A DNA stretch of 64,000 bases, from NCBI RefSeq assembly GCF_024227435.1, contig NZ_CP100446.1, positions 62,001 through 126,000 of the forward strand, in the 5' to 3' direction. The position numbers were made by a program, and so were the translations under genes. The stretch is from Natrinema caseinilyticum (GTDB lineage Archaea; Halobacteriota; Halobacteria; Halobacteriales; Natrialbaceae). Positions 43,466 to 52,813 of this stretch are shown here, piece by piece (within the stretch, counting starts at the first letter, position 1; each line of letters begins with the position of its first letter). The notes beneath the pieces were generated by a model. That model made no database searches. It had not been told where the DNA came from and saw only the letters and a program-made list of their open reading frames with translations.

Positions 43466-44023
43466 ATGACGACCGACGGAACGTCACGGATGCCATACAT
43501 CACGTCGACCGAGCAGCTTTCGGACGAGTGGCACGGCCACTTCGACCGGATCGCGGACAGTCGAGGCCACGTCGGCGGGCCCTTCGGCGTCCTCATGAAC
43601 AGCCCCGAAATCGCGACCAGAATCGCCGACGTCGGAACGTACGTCCGATTCGAGGGAACGCTGCCGGGCCCGATGCGGGAACTCGCGATCATCACGACGG
43701 CGCGGGAACTCGAGTGCGCCTACGAGTGGGCGATACACGAGCCGCTGGCCCGAGACGAGGGCGTCAGCGAGGACACGATCGGCGTCGTCGCCGACCGAGA
43801 GCCGACCGAGTCCCTCCCGGCGGCCGACGCGCTCGTCGTCGACTACGGACGCGCGTTGATCTGCGACAACGAGGTTCCGGAGCCGCTGTTCCGGACGACG
43901 AAAGCGCACTTCGGCGTCGAGGGGATCACCGAACTGACGGCCACGTTCGGGTACTACAACATGCTCGCCTGCGTCCTGAACGCGTTCGAGGTCGTCCCTG
44001 GTGACTCCCTCGAGGAGTGGTGA
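43466..44023 (+). CDS. Carboxymuconolactone decarboxylase family protein
   Basis: 185-residue CMD-fold protein. The core GPMRELAIITTARELECAYEWAIHEPLARDEGVSED is recognisable; no CxxC pair is present, so an AhpD-type peroxidase role is unlikely. It is only distantly similar to 6599-7162. The start is uncertain: ATG 43466 (MTTDGTS) is used, ATG 43490 (MPYITST) is also plausible, and 43406 is too far upstream. It lies between the divergent luciferase-like gene and a convergent MFS carrier. Function unknown beyond the fold. Confidence 0.75.
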   Translation: MTTDGTSRMPYITSTEQLSDEWHGHFDRIADSRGHVGGPFGVLMNSPEIATRIADVGTYVRFEGTLPGPMRELAIITTARELECAYEWAIHEPLARDEGVSEDTIGVVADREPTESLPAADALVVDYGRALICDNEVPEPLFRTTKAHFGVEGITELTATFGYYNMLACVLNAFEVVPGDSLEEW

Positions 44024-44132
44024 GTCGGATTCTGACGGCCGAGGGGACGGCCGATATGCCGGGACGGTACCGAACCGCGAGAGGGCACCCCCGACCGGAC
44101 GATCCAGGTCTCGTGATGGACGACCCCCGACG

Positions 44133-45368
44133 TCAGGAGGGCGACCGGAAAACCAGTACCCCAGCGAGAGCGGCACAGAGAACCATCACGGTAGCGAGCG
44201 TTCCGAATAGCGCCGCGACACCGCCGTACTCGAGCGTCGCCCCGGCGAGCGCCGCACCGACGGCGCCGACGCCGAACATTCCCAGGTAGATGTACCCGAA
44301 CGAGAGGCCGTGGCTTTCGGCGGCGACGTATTCCGCGACCAGGCTCTGTGCGATCGGTGCGAACGCGTAGATGAAGAAGCCGAGCGCGACGCAGACGATC
44401 AACAACGGCCCGACGCCCACGGTGGAGGCGGGGACGAACAGGGCGGATGCGATGATCAGCGCGATAAACGTCCCGAGAAGGGCCTGTTCGGAACTCCCCC
44501 TGTCGCTGACCTTTCCGCCGGTGTACTGTCCGAAAATGCCGACCAGCAGGAGCCCCGAGTAGGCGAACTGACCGGCTTCGATCGTTCGATCGCCGACGAC
44601 GACGGCCTCGAAGATCGGTAAGTTGGTGAGGACGTCCGGAAGGAACGTGAATATACCGCGATAGTAAATGCCATAGAGGATCTGTATCGCGAAGACGAGA
44701 ACGAATCCGCCGACGAGAAGCGTGCGCGTGTCCCCCACGACGTCCCGAAGGGAGTTCGAAATCGACTGCAACGAGCTCCGATCGGGGTCGCGTGGCTGTG
44801 AAGCCGACTCGGAGACGGTTTCGTCGAACGACACGCCGAGTCCGACGAGAACGCAGATCGCTGCCGGAACGGTGAGAAGCACCGTCACCGTCCGCCACCC
44901 GTAAAACGCGAGCAGGACGATCGCGGCGAGCGGAACGACGACCATGCCGACGTTCCCACCGGCACCGTGATACGCGAGTACGGTCCCTCGTTTCTCCGCA
45001 CCACGGCTAATGAGCGACAGTCCTGACGGGTGATAGAGACTCGCCATCGCACCCCATATCATCAACGTCACGGTGAGGGTCACGACGGAGTGAAGCACAC
45101 TCAGCGTGGCGAACGAGAGGCCCATCCCGCCGGTCGAGAGTAACACGAGCCGTTTCGAGCCGTATACGTCCGCCAACACGCCCGCGATGGGTGCAAAGAG
45201 ACCGATGAGAGCGTAGCCAGCACCCACGACGAGTCCCAGCGTCGTCGGCGACACGTCGAACGTCGAGAGCCAGATCGGTACGAACAGCGGAATCGACAGC
45301 TCGAAGCCGTGAAAGACACCGTGACCGAGTCCGGTGAAAACCGCGATCGACGAATCGTTTTTCTCCAT
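44133..45368 (-). CDS. MFS transporter
   Basis: 411-residue major facilitator with about twelve helices. The loop ADVYGSKRLV after helix 2 is the family signature. The first half carries GAMASLYHPSGLSLISRGAEKRGT, seen in fosmidomycin-resistance-like and other efflux-type carriers. A CACTAAATATTCC element lies about 31 bases before the start. It stands alone, convergent with the carboxymuconolactone-like gene. Direction and substrate of transport are unknown. Confidence 0.85.
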   Translation of the reverse strand: MEKNDSSIAVFTGLGHGVFHGFELSIPLFVPIWLSTFDVSPTTLGLVVGAGYALIGLFAPIAGVLADVYGSKRLVLLSTGGMGLSFATLSVLHSVVTLTVTLMIWGAMASLYHPSGLSLISRGAEKRGTVLAYHGAGGNVGMVVVPLAAIVLLAFYGWRTVTVLLTVPAAICVLVGLGVSFDETVSESASQPRDPDRSSLQSISNSLRDVVGDTRTLLVGGFVLVFAIQILYGIYYRGIFTFLPDVLTNLPIFEAVVVGDRTIEAGQFAYSGLLLVGIFGQYTGGKVSDRGSSEQALLGTFIALIIASALFVPASTVGVGPLLIVCVALGFFIYAFAPIAQSLVAEYVAAESHGLSFGYIYLGMFGVGAVGAALAGATLEYGGVAALFGTLATVMVLCAALAGVLVFRSPS

Positions 45369-45560
45369 CGTGAGAGTCTCACGAGTGCGACACTAAATAT
45401 TCCGTTGATCACGGCCCGTTCCCGCGACGTCGCAATCGCACCTCCCTCGTCCGTGTCCGACACTATCGGGGACAGACGGACGTCGGGCACCTCGGACACC
45501 AACCAACGGCGGGTCTCGAACTATCGGACCAATCGCGGGGACGAACGAGACGGCGATTTC

Positions 45561-45980
45561 TCAGTCGCTCGTGGCGACGATCACTGGGCGGTCGGACGAG
45601 AGGAGCAACGATTGCGTAACGCTCCCGAAAATTGCCTTTCCGGCGGGGCTTCGCTTGCGCCCGCTGACGGCGATCGAATCCGCGTCGATATCCGCCGCCA
45701 CCTCGAGGATCGTTTCGGTGGGTTCGCCGTGTTCGTGGCGAATCTCCGGATCGATGCCCGCCGACTCGAGGATCTGCGACGCGGTCGTCACGCTCTCTGG
45801 GTAGGCCTCTTCGTCGTATAGTTCGGACGAATCGATCCGGGCCTCCCCGTCGCTTACGGTAAACTTCTCGAACACGTTCAGAACGACGACGTCGACGTCG
45901 CCCGGAAGAGCCGCGACGGCTTCGGCCGCCAGTATCGCACGGTCTTCGTCCGCATCGATCGACAGAAGGACCCTGTACAT
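45561..45980 (-). CDS. Universal stress protein (UspA family)
   Basis: 139-residue single-domain UspA protein. It starts MYRVLLSIDADED, has the hydrophobic central strands, and ends in the ATP-binding motif SGRKRSPAGKAIFGSVTQSLL. It is expected to bind ATP and be made under stress or carbon limitation. A CTTATC element at 46004-46009 lies 26 bases before the ATG, giving a leaderless transcript. Haloarchaeal genomes hold many UspA genes, so the location among transport and catabolic genes may carry no special meaning. Confidence 0.9.
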   Translation of the reverse strand: MYRVLLSIDADEDRAILAAEAVAALPGDVDVVVLNVFEKFTVSDGEARIDSSELYDEEAYPESVTTASQILESAGIDPEIRHEHGEPTETILEVAADIDADSIAVSGRKRSPAGKAIFGSVTQSLLLSSDRPVIVATSD

Positions 45981-46100
45981 ACGCGACGTAGCACGTCCAT
46001 CCTCTTATCTTCCCTGGGAACTCCGACCGCAGTCCCACCGACCCGAATACGTCCACCGATCGCCCGGTCGAGAAGAGGCGACTGCAGGTCGCGAACGGCC

Positions 46101-47051
46101 TCAGCGCTGGTTCGTCATCGTTTCGCGGATCAGCCGGCGCTGACCGCGAATATCCTGGATCCGTTCGGTCACCGTCGCCAGGACCGGATACGTGACGTCG
46201 AGCGCATCGTACAGGTACTGTTGAAGCGCCGGCTTCGACGAGCGTGAGTAGGATCTGTTCTCGCGGTGTATCTCGTGTTGCCGGTCGGCGAGTAACTGTT
46301 CGCATCGGTCCTCGTCCTCGCGGAGGATCGCATCGTATTCCCGCAGCGTCGGCACCGATCGAGTCCGGAGTTGCCGTCTCGGTTTCATCGCCCGCTCGAC
46401 GGCGCGATCGTGTTCGCGGAGCCGCTTTCGCGCGTTCTCGAGGGAAGTCAATTCGTCGTCGATTCCGTCGAGGAGTTTTTCCCGCGACTCTCTCGCCGCA
46501 GTCGCCTGAACCAGCACCGTATTTTTGAGGAGCGGGGAAAATTGCTGGCCGTCGAGGAGCGCCGTTGCGAGGTGGTCGTCGAACTCGAGCGTGAGGCTTT
46601 CGCGGAGATTTTCGTCGTACTCGTCCTCGAAGTGCGGGACGTTCATCACGGTCTCTCGATACGCGTTTCGAACGGTGCACAGGTGTTCCGTACCCGAGTC
46701 GCCACCTCCGGCGAACACCAGTGGCCCGGTGTGCGTGTCCTCCGAAACGGAGATCGATTCGACCAGTCGAGCGAATCGACGAAACGCGTCACGTTCGGTC
46801 GCGACCCGCGTTCGCTCGGTTTCGGTGACCGATTTGGCATCGGTGAGATAGCCACTGGCGGTGAGCGTCGCCGTGGTCAGTTCCGGCAGTCCCTGCGTCA
46901 CCGAGAACGGGAACCAGACCGACGTGTCACCGATTCCAACGACGAACACGAGCAGCGAGAGTCCGAGGAGACGGCTCGCACGGTCCTGGTTCCGCACCAG
47001 CGCCCTCGGCATCCCTTCCGTAGACCTGTTGGGTGATCCCGTATAACTCAT
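46101..47051 (-). CDS. Haloarchaeal coiled-coil protein (DUF7260-like), function unknown
   Basis: 316-residue protein. An N-terminal hydrophobic segment at about residues 28-47 (LLGLSLLVFVVGIGDTSVWF) is followed by a helical part with ERTRVATERDAFRRFARLV and a long charged region (ARKRLREHDRAVERAMKPRR). The pattern recalls the haloarchaeal DUF7260 family, but I am not certain of the match. It probably sits at the membrane with a cytoplasmic or surface helical domain. It has no coding partner: the UspA gene is 120 bases downstream and an ACAD is divergent. ATG 47051 is used; a Met at residue 14 is an alternative. Confidence 0.65.
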   Translation of the reverse strand: MSYTGSPNRSTEGMPRALVRNQDRASRLLGLSLLVFVVGIGDTSVWFPFSVTQGLPELTTATLTASGYLTDAKSVTETERTRVATERDAFRRFARLVESISVSEDTHTGPLVFAGGGDSGTEHLCTVRNAYRETVMNVPHFEDEYDENLRESLTLEFDDHLATALLDGQQFSPLLKNTVLVQATAARESREKLLDGIDDELTSLENARKRLREHDRAVERAMKPRRQLRTRSVPTLREYDAILREDEDRCEQLLADRQHEIHRENRSYSRSSKPALQQYLYDALDVTYPVLATVTERIQDIRGQRRLIRETMTNQR

Positions 47052-47253
47052 TCAACAGCCATTAATTGGCAGTCATTACCTATCATATTTTCTAATAAAC
47101 GTTCTATCACGACCGCGGAGAGACAAACGCTCGACGACCGCGGTCCGCGTCGACGGATCCGTCGCTGGTCGAGCCGACCGGCGAGGCGCAATCTCGGACC
47201 CGTCACGCGAATAAACAGAAGACTTTACTGTGGAAGCTGTGATATTCGGGGTA

Positions 47254-48396
47254 ATGCTATCCCTATCAGCGGAACAGGAGATGGTCGTATCGTCGCTGGA
47301 GGAACTCGCCCGAAAGGAGTTTTCGGACGCTGCGTTCTCGTGGGAGGGGGAACCCCCGATGGAGAACATCGAATTGCTCGCCGACCGGGGCTACCTGGGA
47401 TTGAACATCGCAGAAGAGTACGGTGGCGGCGGCATGGGCGAATTCGAAGCCATGCTCAGCATCGAGGCCGTCGGGCAGGTCTGTCCCGACACGGCAGAAT
47501 ACCTCTACAACCAGCAAATGGTCGCAGCCCGCGCAATCGAGATGTTCGGGAGTGAGGAGGCCAAAGAGCGATACCTCCCGGGAGCAACCGCTGGCGAGGA
47601 AGTCATCGCGATCGCCATTTCCGAACCCGAGGCTGGGTCGGACGTCGGTGCGATGAACACGACCGTCGAAGAGCGGAACGGCGAACTGATCCTGAACGGC
47701 GAAAAGGTCTGGGTGAGCAACATTCCCCACGCGACGGCCGTGGTGGTGTGGGTGAAATTCTCGGACGGTCTCGGCTCGGTCGTGATCGACCTCGAGGACA
47801 ACGACGATAGCATCGAGATCGAGCAACACTACACGAACATGGCGGATCACACCCAGACTCAGTTTCGCATGCACGACGTCGTCGTGCCCGAAACGAACGT
47901 CCTGACACGCGGGAAAAACGGATTCAAACAGCAGTTGCAGGCGTTGAACTGGGAACGGCTCGGGAGCGCAACGCTCTCGAACGCCATCGCCCGCTGTGCC
48001 CTCGAGAAGGCCCTCGAGTACGGACAACAGCGCGAGCAGTTCGACCAGCCGATCGCGGATTTCCAGGGGATCGAGTGGAAACTCGCCGACATGGCGAAGG
48101 AACTCGAGGCGTCGCGCTCGCTTACGTACCGCGCTGCGCTCAACGCGGAAGAGCAAGGTCGGATACCGGACCGCATGGACGCCTCGCTGGCGAAGCTGTA
48201 CTCCGGTGAAATGGTCGAGAACGTGGTCAGCGAATCGCTGCAGATCCACGGCGCGAACGGCTACCAGCAGGGTCACGCGCTCGAGTACCTCTACCGACTG
48301 GCGCGGGGCCGCCGTCTCGCGGCGGGGACCGACGAAATCCAGAAGAACCAGATCGCGGCGGCACTCAAGCGCAACGGCCTCCCCTCGCTCTCGTAA
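47254..48396 (+). CDS. Acyl-CoA dehydrogenase (IVD-type Glu, AAGT variant)
   Basis: 380-residue ACAD, the most diverged of the nine. EEYGGGGMGE (54-63), SEPEAGSD (123-130), LNGEKVWVSN and IHGANGYQQGHALEYLYRLARG are seen. The medium-chain site reads LAAGTDEIQ (Ala), while E234 in NWERL is at the isovaleryl-type position. The lid region between strands is short, which may point to small or polar acyl groups, as in CaiA-type crotonobetainyl-CoA reductases. ATG 47254 is preceded by CTTTACT, centred 28 bases upstream. It stands alone between an unknown gene and a convergent MFS carrier. Confidence 0.88.
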   Translation: MLSLSAEQEMVVSSLEELARKEFSDAAFSWEGEPPMENIELLADRGYLGLNIAEEYGGGGMGEFEAMLSIEAVGQVCPDTAEYLYNQQMVAARAIEMFGSEEAKERYLPGATAGEEVIAIAISEPEAGSDVGAMNTTVEERNGELILNGEKVWVSNIPHATAVVVWVKFSDGLGSVVIDLEDNDDSIEIEQHYTNMADHTQTQFRMHDVVVPETNVLTRGKNGFKQQLQALNWERLGSATLSNAIARCALEKALEYGQQREQFDQPIADFQGIEWKLADMAKELEASRSLTYRAALNAEEQGRIPDRMDASLAKLYSGEMVENVVSESLQIHGANGYQQGHALEYLYRLARGRRLAAGTDEIQKNQIAAALKRNGLPSLS

Positions 48397-48560
48397 CGCG
48401 GACCGGTCGACGATCGAGAGACGACGTATCGTGGCCGACGTCGGCGCGGTCGCTGCTTATCGGCGCGACGACGACGACTCGTCTTGGACCTGCCAGCCCC
48501 CGACTGCCGAGTTCAACCGGGCGCGGAGAACGCGGGGCGTTCCGGGAAGTGTCTCGAGAC

Positions 48561-49832
48561 TCAATCGGAACCCGCAGTCTCGAATTGCTGTGGGAGAGCC
48601 GATGCCGTTCGGGCGACGAGGAGAGAGCCGATGCCGACGACGCCGCCGACGACTCCCATGCCGCCGACCATCAACTGCAGCGATTCAGTCTGGGTAACGG
48701 CGCCGTCGAGGAGTTCGATCCCGATTCCGACCGCGATCGGAGCGACGGTCGCCGAGAGCCGCCCCGAGGACTCGAAGATACTCACGAGTCCGCCCCGGAG
48801 TTGTGTCGGTGCGAATGCCGTTACGACGCTCCGTAACAGCGAGAGCGACAGCCCGAATCCGATCCCGAGAGCTACAGCACCGGGCACTGCCAGAGTGACC
48901 GTCGGAACGAACGCGACGACCACGAGACCGCTAGCCATGAGCAACTGCGAGGCCGCGAGAGGGGCGATCCGTCCGCCGAACGACGAACCGAAGCGGCCGG
49001 CTTGCGTCGCCGAAATCGCGTACGTGAGACTGGTCAGGGCGACCAGCATCCCGGCCTGGCCCGGCGTGCCGCCCATCGATCTCACGACCAGCAACGAAAC
49101 GTACGTCATGAACGTAATGTACAGGAGAATCGGTGTCATGCGGAACACGAGGACAGAAGCGACGCGCGGCCGACGCAGAAGTGACAGCAGCTCTCGAACG
49201 TACGTCCCGCGGTCGGTCGGAGCCGGGTCGGTGGAACGCTCGCGTGAGACGTCGGTCGGCTCGGAAAACGCGAGCGCGAGGACGATCGAAATCGGGATGC
49301 CGATCGCGTACAGTAACAGCGGATACTGCCACGCGATGGCGACCAGGACACCGCCAACCAGCGGAAAGAATCCCTGGGTCAGACCGGAAACCGAAAACCG
49401 AAATCCCTGTCCCGTCGCTTCGGCCTGGCCGGTATAGAGATCGCCGATGCTCGTGATAATGACCGGCGTCACCGCAGCGAAGCTAACGCCCTGGCAAAAC
49501 CGAAGGAACAGCACGAGTCGAAAGTCGGTCGTCGCCGCGAGCGCAGTTCCGGCGACCGAAAAGACGAACAATCCGCCGACGAGGAAGGGCTTCCGCCCGT
49601 AGCGGTCGGCCAGAACGCCGACCGCCGGGATCATCAGAACGCCCGGCGCGGTAAAAACGGTCATGATCAGCCCGATCGTCGCGTCGGATGCGCCATAGGG
49701 TTGCTGCAGGGAGTCCAGCAGCGGTGAGATGAGCGCCGCTCCGAGCGGGGCGACGAGATTCGCCAGCAACAGCAACTGGAAATTCGTGTCGCGCAAGACC
49801 AGCGCCTTCTCACCGAAGAGCGACCGTATCAT
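48561..49832 (-). CDS. MFS transporter
   Basis: 423-residue major facilitator with twelve predicted helices. The loop ADRYGRKPFLVGG follows helix 2; the helices around GVLMIPAVGVLADRYG and QGVSFAAVTPVIITSIGDLY resemble multidrug or sugar-phosphate style carriers. ATG 49832 starts a typical cytoplasmic leader (MIRSLFGEKALVLRDTNFQLLL); the longer frame is not conserved. It is convergent with the ACAD at 47254 and stands downstream of the UGSC operon on the same strand (202-base gap), so it may serve that system. Confidence 0.85.
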   Translation of the reverse strand: MIRSLFGEKALVLRDTNFQLLLLANLVAPLGAALISPLLDSLQQPYGASDATIGLIMTVFTAPGVLMIPAVGVLADRYGRKPFLVGGLFVFSVAGTALAATTDFRLVLFLRFCQGVSFAAVTPVIITSIGDLYTGQAEATGQGFRFSVSGLTQGFFPLVGGVLVAIAWQYPLLLYAIGIPISIVLALAFSEPTDVSRERSTDPAPTDRGTYVRELLSLLRRPRVASVLVFRMTPILLYITFMTYVSLLVVRSMGGTPGQAGMLVALTSLTYAISATQAGRFGSSFGGRIAPLAASQLLMASGLVVVAFVPTVTLAVPGAVALGIGFGLSLSLLRSVVTAFAPTQLRGGLVSIFESSGRLSATVAPIAVGIGIELLDGAVTQTESLQLMVGGMGVVGGVVGIGSLLVARTASALPQQFETAGSD

Positions 49833-50034
49833 CGATTCGTCACCGGATTTCGCGGCGACGACCAAAAAGATTCCCTCCCGATCGGCTGATCGCCGAGTCG
49901 CCGACGGTCGTTCACTTCGATAGCGGTGTCTGCCGGCCGCTTCGATCGGATGCGAATCCGTCCCCTGCCGCCGCAATCGGGACGGGTCGACTCGAGTCCG
50001 GTCCGTCTCCGAACCGCAGAACGCGGGCGGCGAC

Positions 50035-50907
50035 TCACTCGGTCGTCGTTGCGTCCGGAACGAAGACCGATTCCAACGCGGCGAGCATGTCCGTATACGT
50101 CTCGACGTCGAGCGGGCGGTCGGCGGCTTCCTCGTGGACGGCGAGCGTGTGTTCGGTCATCGGTGCGTCGACGCGCGCGTCTCGAGCAGTCGCCAGCACT
50201 TCCCGCAGTTCGTTCCGACGACGTGCGGCGTTCGACGCCATGTCGACGAGGAAGTACCGGGCGAACGCCGCGGGGGTCGTCCCGTCGAACGAGTCGTCGA
50301 CGCTCTCGAGGACGTCTTCGGCCAGTTCGTACCGCTGGGCGGTCAACAGCGTTTCGACGAACAGCGCCATGATGCCCTTGGTGACCATACTTCGGCACAT
50401 CTTCAGCGCTGCGGGACGCTCGACGTCGGTCCCGAACGGCCTGATCGAGAGGCCGGCGTCCGACAACACGGTCGCGTAGGCTTCGACGTCCGGACCGGCG
50501 AGGGAGACGGGGGCGTCGGCACCGTTGACCGCGACGGAATCCATGATCGCTCCCTTGAGGAAGGTCCCGCCAGCGTCGGTGACGGTTCGATCGATCATGC
50601 GAGTCGTTTCCGGGCCGATCGAGTTCAGATCGACGTACGTCGTTTCCGCAAGTCCCGTCGCGAGGTTCTCCGCGACCGGCGCGGCGGTCTGTGGCCAGAC
50701 ACACGAGAGCACGAGATCGCTCTCCGCCGCGAGGTCGACGAACGAGGCTGCGACCCGTGGATCGTCGGCACCGAGGCGAGCGCGAAGATCGTCCGGGGTG
50801 CGGTTCAGAACGACGACGTCGTGCCCTCCCTCGTGCAAACGCGATGCGAACGCCCGTCCGACTTCACCGTACCCGACGATTCCGACCGTCGCGTTCGGCT
50901 CACTCAT
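50035..50907 (-). CDS. NAD(P)-dependent dehydrogenase, 6-phosphogluconate/3-hydroxyisobutyrate family (DUF1932-like C-terminus)
   Basis: 290-residue beta-hydroxyacid dehydrogenase relative. The N-terminal Rossmann motif is VGIVGYGEVGRAF (8-20). The substrate loop reads YVDLNSIGPETTRMID, and a GGTFLKGAIM segment follows where hydroxyisobutyrate dehydrogenases have their GG-containing catalytic region. The all-helical C-terminal domain resembles DUF1932. It likely oxidises or reduces a small hydroxy acid. ATG 50907 overlaps the end of the upstream hydrolase gene by eight bases, so it is the last gene of a coupled four-gene operon with the UGSC protein. The longer frame through the hydrolase gene is a shadow. 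Confidence 0.8.
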   Translation of the reverse strand: MSEPNATVGIVGYGEVGRAFASRLHEGGHDVVVLNRTPDDLRARLGADDPRVAASFVDLAAESDLVLSCVWPQTAAPVAENLATGLAETTYVDLNSIGPETTRMIDRTVTDAGGTFLKGAIMDSVAVNGADAPVSLAGPDVEAYATVLSDAGLSIRPFGTDVERPAALKMCRSMVTKGIMALFVETLLTAQRYELAEDVLESVDDSFDGTTPAAFARYFLVDMASNAARRRNELREVLATARDARVDAPMTEHTLAVHEEAADRPLDVETYTDMLAALESVFVPDATTTE

Positions 50908-51751
50908 CGCGATCGATACCGAGTAACCGAGTCGGCGTTCCGGCGGTGATCGCCTCGAGCGCGTCCGCATCGAGGCCGGTCGCTCGAAGCTCGTCGACGA
51001 ACGATCCGTACGCGTCCGGCGGCGATTCGTTGTCGGCTTGCCCGTGATCGGTCGAGAGGACGCATCGGTCCGGGCCGATCGCTTCGATCGAGGACGCGAG
51101 TTCCGCGAGCGAGACGTCGCCGTGGAGAACCGGGAGATAGCACTTTTCGACGATCGCGCCGCGGTCGGCCATCTCGAGTTGGTCCTCGAGTGACAATCCC
51201 ATGAACCCGAAGTCCGCGTGCGTAACGAGGTACGGAATCGAAAGCCCCATCTCCTCCATCGCGTCCAGTACGGCAACGCTCTCTTCGGGTGCGAGGTGGC
51301 CGTTGCCGAGCGCGACGTGTTCGTCGTGGTCAGCGAGCGTCTCGAGGACGTCCCTGACGTCCGGACGAAGCGTTCCGTCTTCGAGGGCGGTGAGCGACTG
51401 GTTCGAAAACGGAAACCCGCGGCCGATTCCGCTGGGGTCGAAGTTCGCGGCACTGAAGGTCGGCAACCAGACGACGCGCGCCCCCGTCTCGAGGGCGTGT
51501 TCGACGGCGGTTGGATTGAACCCGCCGACGAACGAATTGAGCGTGATCGACGAATAAACCTCGAGAGACGGGACCCGTTCGGCGGCCATCCGCGCGGGTT
51601 TGTGCGTGTCGCCGAAGTGGCTCTTGAGGACGAATCCGCGCATCCCCGCGTCGGCGTACAGTTCCGCGAGGTCGATCGCGTCGTGTTTTCGGTCGAAATA
51701 CGACGGACCGGCGTGAACGTGGATATCGATTGCGCCGTCGACCCCGGCCAT
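50900..51751 (-). CDS. Amidohydrolase-like metal-dependent protein (DUF6282-like)
   Basis: 283-residue TIM-barrel protein of the amidohydrolase/PHP kind. The N-terminal metal motif is DIHVHAGP (9-16). Later candidates for metal or acid residues are KSHFGDTHKP, HLAPEESVAVL, THADFGF and STDHGQADNE. It would hydrolyse or lyse a small substrate, perhaps a cyclic or decarboxylating step; DUF6282-type members are uncharacterised. Its start shares one base with the stop of the gene upstream (TGATG). It sits between the large UGSC partner and the dehydrogenase. Confidence 0.75.
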   Translation of the reverse strand: MAGVDGAIDIHVHAGPSYFDRKHDAIDLAELYADAGMRGFVLKSHFGDTHKPARMAAERVPSLEVYSSITLNSFVGGFNPTAVEHALETGARVVWLPTFSAANFDPSGIGRGFPFSNQSLTALEDGTLRPDVRDVLETLADHDEHVALGNGHLAPEESVAVLDAMEEMGLSIPYLVTHADFGFMGLSLEDQLEMADRGAIVEKCYLPVLHGDVSLAELASSIEAIGPDRCVLSTDHGQADNESPPDAYGSFVDELRATGLDADALEAITAGTPTRLLGIDRDE

Positions 51752-52812
51752 CAGGCACCCCCGTCGATCGATTTGGTCACGGAGTGGGTTTCGCCGAACG
51801 AGTGGATCGCCATCGAGTGTTTGCCGGCGCCGCCAGCGACCAGTACGTTGACCTTCTCGGGGGACTCGACGAGCGGAATGCGAGCGTCGGGATCCTGAAC
51901 GTCGAATCGGTCGGCCCAGTCGTGGATCCCGTACATCCCCCCGGTTTTGAGTTTCGACAGCCGATTCCGCGCGTGATCGTAGACGAAATTCTGAATCTCG
52001 TCGATGGAGTATCCGTCTCGAGCGATCGTCTCGGCGTGTTCGGGGCCGAACACGAGCGTGACCTCGCCTTGCGTGTAGTAGGCGTTGTTGTTGCCGACCG
52101 TCGCGAGGACGTCCGAGGCGACCGTCAGGATCCCGTCGCCGCGCTCGCTCACGTGATCGTTGATTTCGTGGGGAGCCTCCGCTCCGAAGACGGTAACGGT
52201 GCTTTCGTCAGCGTCGAATCCGCGCCGGACGTGAAGCGGCTCCCAGGGAGACTTTCGTTCGTTCTCCGCGATACAGAAGCTGAACTTTCCCGGATGGCCG
52301 TGCGTCGCACGGTCCATCTGGCCGGGTTGACCGCCGCCGACGTTGACGAGGACCAGCCGTATCGCTCGCCCGATCGTGCTGTTTGCCCGCCAGCCCTGAC
52401 CGAAGACGTTGTATCCGTAATTGATGCGGAGATCGTCGACGATCGGTCCGTTGACCGCGACGAGCGGCGCGACGGGGTGGGTCGTCGCGTTGACGCCGTA
52501 CAGGTTGAACGGCTCTTCGGTCATCGCTTCGAACGCAGCGAGCAAGACCGGCATGTACGCCGGCTTGCAACCCGCCATCACGGCGTTGATCGCGATTTTC
52601 TCGACCGTCGCATCACCGTATCGTGGCGGAACCACTCCGACGACGTCGGCCGGGTCTCTGTCGGTTCCATCGATCATCTCCTCAACCCGTTCTCGGGTCG
52701 GTGGGATGACCGGTAAGCCGTCCGTCATATTCTCCCGGTACAGCGCCTGATTTACCGACTCGAAGTCAGATCCGTCGATGTCCAGTAGTTCGGACGTGAG
52801 TTCGGACCCCAT
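51751..52812 (-). CDS. UGSC-associated protein of unknown function
   Basis: 353-residue soluble protein with no assigned enzymatic activity that I recognise. Sequences with the DGLPVIPPTRERVEEMI opening and a PEKIAINAVMAGCKPAYMPVLLAA-like segment (here VEKIAINAVMAGCKP, residues about 70-84) occur next to UGSC-motif selenoproteins in many bacteria. A single conserved-looking Cys is in MAGCKP. GPEHAETIARDGYS and VLVAGGAGKHSM near the C-terminus may form a nucleotide or cofactor site. One base separates it from the UGSC gene upstream, and it shares a base with the hydrolase downstream. The pair probably forms one complex. Confidence 0.7.
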   Translation of the reverse strand: MGSELTSELLDIDGSDFESVNQALYRENMTDGLPVIPPTRERVEEMIDGTDRDPADVVGVVPPRYGDATVEKIAINAVMAGCKPAYMPVLLAAFEAMTEEPFNLYGVNATTHPVAPLVAVNGPIVDDLRINYGYNVFGQGWRANSTIGRAIRLVLVNVGGGQPGQMDRATHGHPGKFSFCIAENERKSPWEPLHVRRGFDADESTVTVFGAEAPHEINDHVSERGDGILTVASDVLATVGNNNAYYTQGEVTLVFGPEHAETIARDGYSIDEIQNFVYDHARNRLSKLKTGGMYGIHDWADRFDVQDPDARIPLVESPEKVNVLVAGGAGKHSMAIHSFGETHSVTKSIDGGA

Positions 52813-52813
52813 C

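Noticed and set aside
50035-51453. 472-codon fused frame covering dehydrogenase plus upstream hydrolase region
   Set aside because: The first ~180 codons are an alternative-frame shadow of the hydrolase gene; the dehydrogenase starts at 50907.
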